Source: Chryseolinea serpens | Lineage (GTDB): Bacteria; Bacteroidota; Bacteroidia; Cytophagales; Cyclobacteriaceae | NCBI RefSeq assembly: GCF_900129725.1 | Contig: NZ_FQWQ01000001.1 | Location: 3,410,001 to 3,474,000 of the forward strand | Reading direction: 5' to 3' | DNA: 64,000 nucleotides | Part shown: one piece after another, positions 57,664-64,000 of the stretch | How positions within the stretch are numbered: position 1 is the first letter of the stretch | Layout: the number at the start of each line of letters is the position of its first letter | The notes under the pieces: model-generated | The model's database searches: none | Told to the model about the DNA's origin: nothing | Seen by the model: only the letters and a program-made list of their open reading frames with translations | Translations under genes and position numbers: made by a program

Positions 57664-59895
57664 TTAATAAACTACCAGCCGCTTGATAAAGGTTTTGCTG
57701 TTTTGTGTGAACCGGAGAATATAGACCCCCGAGGCCAGGTTTGGTACGTTCAGGCCGTACTCGGAATTGCCGGGGACCTGGATGGGGTCGGTGATGCGGT
57801 GACCTACGCTGGTAAAGATCTGCAAGGTGACGTTGCGGTCGGCCTTTATGGTGACGTTCCCGTTTTTAGGGCTTGGATTTGGGTATACCTCGATGGTCGC
57901 GTTTTCGGGAAGCAATGCGCCGTCGTCGTTGCGAAGGATGGAGAGACCCCCAAGGATGTTGCCCACCACGATGGCAGGCTTGGTGGTGCCAAACAGGTTT
58001 GCGGGAGCCGTCCAGATGCGGCCACCCATGTTGCGGGCCTGATAGGCTTGGGAAATGGGATTGTACACAATCTCGGTCGCCCCGGCCGTAGCATCGGTAG
58101 CCGTCCGGAAATCATTGACGACGGTGATGCGACCATCCTGGTTGCCGATGAGCATGTCGGTCTTTCCATCAGCGTCCAGGTCGGCGACGGAGATCGTCAG
58201 GTTCTGGCGCAACACGGTCGACGACAGTCCGAGAAAGCTGCTGGTTTCCAATACGAAGTGGGGGCTCGCCGCGGGGCCGTTGTTCTTCCAATATTCTACC
58301 GAGCCATTGGTCCTGCCCGCAAGCAAGTCCACAAGACCGTCGCGGTCCACATCCACTACCGAAATGTTTTCGGAAGCATAGAGTTGGAAGCCGGTACTTT
58401 GCACCTGTTGATCTCCAAAAGTGATCCCCGCGGTGGCGGTGTTGAGCACGTAGTACAAATCGGTGGCGCCATTCTGCAAAGCCGTGGCCGTGAAAACCAG
58501 GTCGACCTTGCTGTCGCCGTTCACATCGATAAACTGGATCTTCAGGTTGTAGAATGACAAGCCTGAAAAGCCCCACATGTCGTCGTTGGCCAGCGTGAAT
58601 TCGGGATCGGTGGTGGTGCCGGTGTTCTTGTATAGCTTCACCGTGGCGACAATGTCGTTGCCGTTGGTCGTATTCTCGCTGACAAAAAGGTCATAGTCAC
58701 CGTCGGCGTCATAGTCGGCGAAGGCCGGCACGGAATTGTCGCCCACGTCGATCATTTTGTCCTGCATAAAATTGTCCTGCGCAAATGAAAAGGCGGGGCT
58801 GGTCGTGGTGCCGGTGTTTTTATAGAGCCAGTTGGAGTGGGCCAGGTCGCTGTTCAGAAATGTTTTGGCAAAAATGTTGGGTATCGAGACCAGGTCTTTC
58901 ACGCCATCGAAATCAAGGTCCTCATAAAAGGCCGCTGGATAAACAAAGAAGTTTACGGGGCGAGGCTGTGGAAAAATGGAGAACGAGTTGATCACCGGCG
59001 CATCCAGCGTGCCCTGGTTGGGCAGGTAATACAAGTTGGAGCAGGTAGCTTCCGAGTACAGGATATCCAGTGTAGCATCCCCGTTGGCATCGAGCATGAG
59101 CAGGCTTTTGCCACCCGCGTGGTCCGTACGCCCTCCGGTTGGATCTTCGCGGCCACCCGGGGGTGGGCAGTCAACACCATTGAATGAAAAATTGCCGCAG
59201 GTACATTCCATCACGCCACCCCAGCGCTGGGTCTGGCGTTCGAAGGTGAGCGAATCGCAGGTGCCATAGCGTTCTTTGCTGAAATTCTTGTGATACTCCA
59301 CCGTACCGTTGCCCACGAAGCGCATGTCGAACAGGTCGAGATCGCCGTCGCCATCGGCGTCGAGCAGCGAGGGCAGGTCATCGAACTGGAGTTGTACGTT
59401 GATGAGTCCGGAGAACCCGAGCGAAAGCAACACAGAACTTTTGGTGTTGCCGGGACCGCTATAGAAAAAGAATTGTTTCCAGGCCAGAGGCTGGCCGGGC
59501 TGGGTGACATTGGTGAAGACTTTGATGCCCAGAATATCGCCGGTGAAAATATCTTTTTTGCCGTCGCAGTTGTAATCGCGCAACAGGATCCAGTTGGTCA
59601 CTTCGTCCGGGAAGAACGATTCGTATTCGGGCGCGTATTGGTATTGGTTGTCGCGGTTCAGGAAGGTGATGATCTTGTCGGCGTTGCGGTCGTAGAGCAC
59701 CAGGTCGTCCTTGCCGTCGTTGTCCAGGTCCATGGTGTTGTAGTGCGCCGAATTCAGTCCCCCAACCCAGGGCATCGGCACAGCCGACCCATCGGCGTTT
59801 TTTACCGGCACGTCCTGGTCCAGCACATAGGTAAACTGCGCCTGCAGGGACAGCGGCAAGAGCACGAGGAAAAGACGCAGTAGGTTGATCATCAA
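57664..59895 (-). CDS. FG-GAP/VCBS repeat protein with T9SS sorting domain
   Basis: 743 residues. Signal peptide (about 1-19, SLQAQ). Many FG-GAP/VCBS beta-propeller repeats with calcium-loop-like cores such as MDLDNDGKDDLVLYDRN, LLDADGDGDLDLFDMRF, FADYDADGDYDLFVSEN and VSVADLDADGKTD-like segments. Residues about 660-743 form a T9SS C-terminal domain (IEVYPNPSPKNGNVTI ... ASGVYILRF). Predicted to be secreted or surface-attached through the type IX system. Function unknown, perhaps adhesion. Confidence 0.88.
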   Translation of the reverse strand: MMINLLRLFLVLLPLSLQAQFTYVLDQDVPVKNADGSAVPMPWVGGLNSAHYNTMDLDNDGKDDLVLYDRNADKIITFLNRDNQYQYAPEYESFFPDEVTNWILLRDYNCDGKKDIFTGDILGIKVFTNVTQPGQPLAWKQFFFYSGPGNTKSSVLLSLGFSGLINVQLQFDDLPSLLDADGDGDLDLFDMRFVGNGTVEYHKNFSKERYGTCDSLTFERQTQRWGGVMECTCGNFSFNGVDCPPPGGREDPTGGRTDHAGGKSLLMLDANGDATLDILYSEATCSNLYYLPNQGTLDAPVINSFSIFPQPRPVNFFVYPAAFYEDLDFDGVKDLVSIPNIFAKTFLNSDLAHSNWLYKNTGTTTSPAFSFAQDNFMQDKMIDVGDNSVPAFADYDADGDYDLFVSENTTNGNDIVATVKLYKNTGTTTDPEFTLANDDMWGFSGLSFYNLKIQFIDVNGDSKVDLVFTATALQNGATDLYYVLNTATAGITFGDQQVQSTGFQLYASENISVVDVDRDGLVDLLAGRTNGSVEYWKNNGPAASPHFVLETSSFLGLSSTVLRQNLTISVADLDADGKTDMLIGNQDGRITVVNDFRTATDATAGATEIVYNPISQAYQARNMGGRIWTAPANLFGTTKPAIVVGNILGGLSILRNDDGALLPENATIEVYPNPSPKNGNVTIKADRNVTLQIFTSVGHRITDPIQVPGNSEYGLNVPNLASGVYILRFTQNSKTFIKRLVVY

Positions 59896-60038
59896 AAAAT
59901 TTTTCTTTTATCCTTAACGCGAGCCGGAGCCACCTGTTATCTTTCCCGCAAGATACTTTTTCCCGGTGAACATTCCCTATTAAGTTAGGATGACCGGGAG
60001 GAGGTAACCCGGCCACAAAAAACTGAAAAAAACGAGCA

Positions 60039-61322
60039 ATGGAGATAGAAAAATTATACGCGTTGTATCGTCAATCCGGCAAAGTTTCGACCGACACGCG
60101 CAAGATCGCGGCGGGGTCGATCTTTTTTGCATTGAAGGGCGACAAGTTCAACGCCAACACCTTTGCTCAGCAGGCGCTCGACAACGGCGCGGCCTACGCG
60201 GTGCTGGACGAAAAAGAATATGCCGTAAACGACCGTTGCATCGTGGTGGACGATGTGCTGGCCACGTTGCAAAAACTGGCGCGGCACCATCGCGATCAAC
60301 TCACCATCCCGGTGATTGGGTTAACCGGGTCGAATGGCAAAACCACCAGCAAGGAATTGCTGAATGCCGTGCTCAGCAAAAAATTCAAGACCTATGCCAC
60401 CATCGGCAACCTGAACAACCACATCGGTGTGCCGCTGACCTTGTTGTCGATCGATTCATCTATTGAAATGGCCGTCGTGGAAATGGGGGCGAATCACCTG
60501 GGAGAGATTGCGCTGCTTTGCTCAATCGCCAACCCCACGCATGGATTTATCACCAACATCGGGCGGGCGCACATCGGCATGTTTGGCGGCTTTGAAAATA
60601 TCGTTCGCGCCAAATCTGAATTGTATCAACACCTGCTCACCCACAACGGCACGGTGTTCATCAATTCACAAAATGAGATCCTGGCCAACATGGCCAAACG
60701 CTTTAAAGCACCTTTGTTTTACCCGGCAAAAGGAGATTATTACGAGGCCGCTTTAGCGGGTGCCGATCCGTTTGTGAAGATCAAAGCCGAGAACGGCGAT
60801 GACGTGCAAACGCATCTCATTGGCGCCTACAATTTCGAGAACATTGCCGCCGCCTTGTGCATCGGCAAGTATTTCGAGGTGCCGGCCGCATTGGCCAACC
60901 GGGCCGTGGCCGACTATCTGCCCGGCAACATGCGATCGCAGATGATCCAAAAAGAAACCAACACGGTGATTCTCGACGCCTACAACGCCAACCCCAGCTC
61001 TATGCAAGTGGCGCTGGAAAACCTGGCCGCCATGAAAGCACCACATAAAATGGTGATCCTGGGCGATATGTTCGAACTGGGCGAAGAAGCCGAAAAAGAA
61101 CACCGCCTCATCGGGCAGCTGGCGAAAAAACTGGGCTTCGACAAAGTTTATCTCTGTGGCACACTGATGAAAGCCGCCAAGGAAGCCTTTCCCGGCGCCA
61201 TCCTTTTTGAAAATAAAACGTTGTTAATGGAGGCGCTGAAAAAAGATCCTCCGCGAAACGCCACCATCCTCGTGAAAGCATCGCGGGGCATCGGTTTGGA
61301 AACGATCGTGGAATTTCTGTAA
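60039..61322 (+). CDS. murF: UDP-MurNAc-tripeptide--D-alanyl-D-alanine ligase
   Basis: Adds D-Ala-D-Ala to the cytoplasmic peptidoglycan precursor. 427 residues in three Mur domains: the N-terminal UDP-binding domain (STDTRKIAAGSIFFALKG), the ATPase domain with P-loop GLTGSNGKTTSKELL near 96 and NIGRAHIGMFG, and the C-terminal domain with DAYNANPSSM and ILGDMFELGEEA. Works upstream of the RodA/PBP2 machinery also in this window. The 143-nt upstream gap is divergent with the FG-GAP gene. Confidence 0.96.
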   Translation: MEIEKLYALYRQSGKVSTDTRKIAAGSIFFALKGDKFNANTFAQQALDNGAAYAVLDEKEYAVNDRCIVVDDVLATLQKLARHHRDQLTIPVIGLTGSNGKTTSKELLNAVLSKKFKTYATIGNLNNHIGVPLTLLSIDSSIEMAVVEMGANHLGEIALLCSIANPTHGFITNIGRAHIGMFGGFENIVRAKSELYQHLLTHNGTVFINSQNEILANMAKRFKAPLFYPAKGDYYEAALAGADPFVKIKAENGDDVQTHLIGAYNFENIAAALCIGKYFEVPAALANRAVADYLPGNMRSQMIQKETNTVILDAYNANPSSMQVALENLAAMKAPHKMVILGDMFELGEEAEKEHRLIGQLAKKLGFDKVYLCGTLMKAAKEAFPGAILFENKTLLMEALKKDPPRNATILVKASRGIGLETIVEFL

Positions 61323-61388
61323 CGACTTCGATTCGTCAACCTTGAAATTTGTCAGATAAAAAAATCATCCATCACAATAAATTGCATC

Positions 61389-62051
61389 ATGGACTTTGAA
61401 GGAGCATTCAAATTTTTAAAAGATATCCGCAGAAACAATAATCGCGAATGGTTCGAGAAGAAGAAGCCGGTGTACACCGCGCTGAAGGCCGACTTCGACC
61501 TGTTTGTTGCAGACCTGCTTGAGGAAATGATTCACCACGATGACTCCCTGGCCGGGCTAGACGCCAAAAAGCTCACCTTCCGCATCTACCGCGATGTGCG
61601 GTTTAGCAAAGATAAAACGCCCTACAAAACCAACATGAGTGCCGCATTGTCTTCGACGGGCAAAGGCATGGGCACGCCGGGGTATTATTTCCAGCTTGAA
61701 CCGGGTGACAAAAGTTTTGTGGCGGTGGGATTGTTCCAGCCCATTCCCGAAAATCTTGCCAAGATCCGCCAGGAAATCGACTACACGGGTGATAAACTGG
61801 CGAAGATCCTGAACGATAAAAAATTCAAATCGACCTATCCTAAGTTCTGGGACGAAGATGCTTTAAAGACCACGCCCAAAGGCTACGACAAAGATCATCC
61901 TTACATTGAATGGCTGCGCTTGAAGAGCTTTATCTTGGTACACAACTTCACCGACAAGGAGGTGCTCGACAAAAAATTCCTCAAGAAATTAACCACGGTG
62001 ATGAGCGCCGCAAAGCCGTTGACGGATTATCTGAAGGAAGCGATCGCCTGA
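61389..62051 (+). CDS. DUF2461 family protein
   Basis: 220 residues with the family signatures FLKDIRRNNNREWFEKKK near 10-27, FRIYRDVRFSKDKTPYKTN near 64-82 and GYYFQLEPGD. No signal peptide. A widespread family of unknown function, thought to be cytoplasmic. Convergent with the AsmA-like gene. Confidence 0.9.
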   Translation: MDFEGAFKFLKDIRRNNNREWFEKKKPVYTALKADFDLFVADLLEEMIHHDDSLAGLDAKKLTFRIYRDVRFSKDKTPYKTNMSAALSSTGKGMGTPGYYFQLEPGDKSFVAVGLFQPIPENLAKIRQEIDYTGDKLAKILNDKKFKSTYPKFWDEDALKTTPKGYDKDHPYIEWLRLKSFILVHNFTDKEVLDKKFLKKLTTVMSAAKPLTDYLKEAIA

Positions 62052-62121
62052 CGGGGGCAACACCCGCGTCATCGGTCGGTGGAGTTCGAAGAGGAGTACG
62101 TCCGTTCCGACCCTGATCCGA

Positions 62122-64000
62122 TCAATTGTTCCAGTCCTCGAAATATTCGTCCTTTTCCAGTTCGACTTCTTTCTTCTTTTTCGTGCCCTTGTTTTTGAAG
62201 GCATCCTTCAGCTCCTGCACTTCTTTCTTCAGATCGGAAGCGATCTTTTTGCGCACCGCGTCGGTGTCGTAGCTCACGCGATAGTCGTCGGTGGTGCCGG
62301 TGATCTTGAGGAAGAGTTTGCTCTGGCCATTGCCGTCTTCTTCCAGGGCGGCGCGGGCCTCCGTGGAGTTGACGTGCCGATCGTTGCGCAGGGGTGCAAT
62401 GATGTGATAATCGATGCGCTGGTCGAAGGTGTGGGTGCCGCTTACTTTTATGGACGTGACGTTGCTGCGCACTTCCATCTGCGGGATGTAGATGGTTTTC
62501 TTTTCGATGTGGATGTCGTTCTTGATGTCGGAGAAACGCAGCTTGCTGAGGCCTTCGTCGTTGAGGAAGCGGTTCAGCTTTTTCATGGGCTCAAAGTTGT
62601 TCAGCTCGCCGTTCTTGATGTTGGCGCTGATGTCGGCGATGAGCGTTTCGTTGAAGAGCTTCAGATTTTGGTTGAGCGTCATCTCCAAGCTCACGTCGGC
62701 GTAGGTCTGCCCTTTCAGGTGTTTGTCCTGGATAAAATCCTGGTCAAAGTTTTCAAATACATAAAACACACTGTCGACATAAATGCCCTCGAACTTTGCA
62801 TTGCTCACCACATCGATTGCCTTGGGGTTATGCGCATCCACGATGCCCGCCAGGGTCATGTCGCCGCCCATGGCGTGGAGGTTGATGTTGCGCGCCACGG
62901 CCATTTCATTTTTCACCAGCAGGTCGCCCTTGATGTTGCTGGCATGGAACCGTTTGTAGCGCAACCGCTTCACATCACAATTAAAATTCAGGTTGATGTT
63001 GCGCGAGATGCCGAATTCGTATTGCTGATTTTTCCCCGCCCCTGGGTCGCCGAACCCCATGGCAAAGAGTTGATCAACGTCGAGAAAATTCGATTTCAAA
63101 TCCGTTTCGATGCCGATGGGTTGGTTTTCGAATAACAGGAACGTGATGATGTTTTTGAAAAAGCCGTTGAACGTGAAATCGCTGTTGCCTACCAGGCCCG
63201 AGACGTTGCTCAGCGCCAGGTCGTTGTTGCTGAACTGCAGATTGCCCGACAGGTTTTGTAGCTTAACTTTTTCCGAACCGTAGGTGAGCCCGATATTTTG
63301 AAGATCGATCGTTCCCTGCGTAGACACCCGTTGCGCCGTAGCCTTCTTTTTCAACAACTCCACGCGACCTTCAAACGACACATCGACCAACAATGACCCC
63401 GACACATCCGTGAGGTTTGCGATGGGGTAAAAACTCAGCACCGCCGCGGCATCCACGCGTCCTTTGAAGTCGCTGATCACTTCCGGGTTGTTAAAATTCT
63501 GAAGGACGAAATTTGCCGAGAAGGGTTCGTCGTTCAGTTTCCCCTTGATGTCTTTGAGCACCAGCACCGCCTGCGACACTTCCATCACTTCTGAGGTGGC
63601 AAAAGAGCCGGTCATGCTGGCTTCCTCGATACGCGATTTGTAGTCGGGGTGATAGACGGTGGCATTGGTAAATCCAAAATCGATGGTCAGTCCCGGGCTT
63701 TTATGCTTGCTGATCTCACCTTTGAGTTTTGCTTTGAAGTATACGTCGCCATCGCTCTTATATTTTTCAAACGTCTTGGCGGCCGAACCGGGCAGCAACG
63801 ACAAAATGGTTTGGATGTCGGTGTCTTTCCCATTTACCGCGAGGTCGATCAGGTTCTTTGTTTTCCAGGCATAGGTGCCGCTCACGTCAAAGCCGGCGTT
63901 CTTTAAATTAAGCACCGAAGGTTTGATGGTCAGGATCTTTTGAATGTCGTCGTAAACCAGCTGACTCTCCAATTGAAAGGATTTTCCCGCCAGGAAAGAA
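62122..64000 (-). CDS. AsmA-like membrane-assembly protein, partial (C-terminal part)
   Basis: The frame stays open to the window edge, so the gene's 5' part is outside; about 626 codons are visible. The sequence is beta-rich and low in cysteine, with the AsmA/TamB-type C-terminal pattern (LNNFEPMKKLNRFLNDEGLS-like segment, then IPQMEVRSNVTSIKVSGTHTF and YHIIAPLRN near the end) and a lysine/glutamate-rich tail. AsmA-like proteins are thought to move lipids or help outer-membrane assembly. Apparent TTG at 63972 is not a real start. Confidence 0.75.
   Translation of the reverse strand, partial: SFLAGKSFQLESQLVYDDIQKILTIKPSVLNLKNAGFDVSGTYAWKTKNLIDLAVNGKDTDIQTILSLLPGSAAKTFEKYKSDGDVYFKAKLKGEISKHKSPGLTIDFGFTNATVYHPDYKSRIEEASMTGSFATSEVMEVSQAVLVLKDIKGKLNDEPFSANFVLQNFNNPEVISDFKGRVDAAAVLSFYPIANLTDVSGSLLVDVSFEGRVELLKKKATAQRVSTQGTIDLQNIGLTYGSEKVKLQNLSGNLQFSNNDLALSNVSGLVGNSDFTFNGFFKNIITFLLFENQPIGIETDLKSNFLDVDQLFAMGFGDPGAGKNQQYEFGISRNINLNFNCDVKRLRYKRFHASNIKGDLLVKNEMAVARNINLHAMGGDMTLAGIVDAHNPKAIDVVSNAKFEGIYVDSVFYVFENFDQDFIQDKHLKGQTYADVSLEMTLNQNLKLFNETLIADISANIKNGELNNFEPMKKLNRFLNDEGLSKLRFSDIKNDIHIEKKTIYIPQMEVRSNVTSIKVSGTHTFDQRIDYHIIAPLRNDRHVNSTEARAALEEDGNGQSKLFLKITGTTDDYRVSYDTDAVRKKIASDLKKEVQELKDAFKNKGTKKKKEVELEKDEYFEDWNN

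Noticed and set aside
1-64000. tRNA, rRNA, CRISPR array, insertion sequence, prophage or defence island
   Set aside because: Reading the window showed no tRNA-like cloverleaf, regular spacer array, transposase or phage gene; nearly all space is taken by core genes. A tRNAscan/Infernal run would be the decisive check.

Overview
The window reads as chromosomal core DNA of a member of the Bacteroidota, most likely the order Cytophagales (a Chryseolinea/Ohtaekwangia-like genome is my best guess, by inference). Evidence: two proteins with type IX secretion C-terminal sorting domains, one of them PorZ-like; fused alpha/beta dehydrogenase E1; bacillithiol genes (bshC, ytxJ); Bacteroidota-only families (DUF4295, DUF6452, DUF6048); almost no Shine-Dalgarno sequences; and repeated matches to the Bacteroidota -7 promoter box TAnnTTTG. 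Coding density is high. I saw no rRNA, tRNA, CRISPR array, phage, insertion sequence or defence island.

Layout. 1-5 kb: panC-panD (pantothenate) with a flippase-like membrane protein, a repeat/hairpin-rich intergenic region, a lipoprotein, a UbiA prenyltransferase and purN. 5-9 kb (minus): thioesterase, homogentisate dioxygenase, S41 protease. 9-16 kb: RIC-type hemerythrin protein, DHFR-like reductase, a noncoding tandem repeat, ruvX, def, an aminotransferase plus omega-amidase pair, purH. 16-21.6 kb: complete elongasome operon mreB-mreC-mreD-mrdA-rodA. 21.6-27 kb: conserved hypothetical, ferredoxin, tdk-porZ, recO, Tat-exported superoxide dismutase. 27-36 kb: 2OG-Fe oxygenase, chromate transporter, barrel-like protein, OsmC, YtxJ, a very basic repetitive exported protein, fused E1. 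36-41.4 kb: propeller sensor kinase, M16 peptidase, ispF, mnmD. 41.7-47.7 kb: gltB-gltD. 47.8-50 kb: aguB and aguA (agmatine to putrescine). 50-57.6 kb: 5-formyl-THF cyclo-ligase, bshC and rimO (minus), DUF6452-DUF6048 pair (plus), ftsY, DUF4295-rpmG-rpmB and a HAD phosphatase (minus). 57.6-64 kb: FG-GAP/T9SS protein, murF, DUF2461 and an AsmA-like protein cut by the window end.

How the genes fit together: most are housekeeping (cell shape and peptidoglycan, purines, nitrogen assimilation, translation, membrane targeting). Thiol and oxidative stress genes recur (bshC, ytxJ, osmC, sod, RIC hemerythrin). The most unusual items are the 702-residue basic repeat protein with an exact 42-residue period, an 82-nt imperfect palindrome and a 117-bp tandem repeat in noncoding DNA, a perfect 20-bp palindrome at the aguB promoter, an AATCGTT cluster upstream of gltB, and -7 boxes placed so close to start codons that the messages should be leaderless. 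I found no convincing new multi-gene system; the basic repeat protein is the best candidate for undescribed biology.
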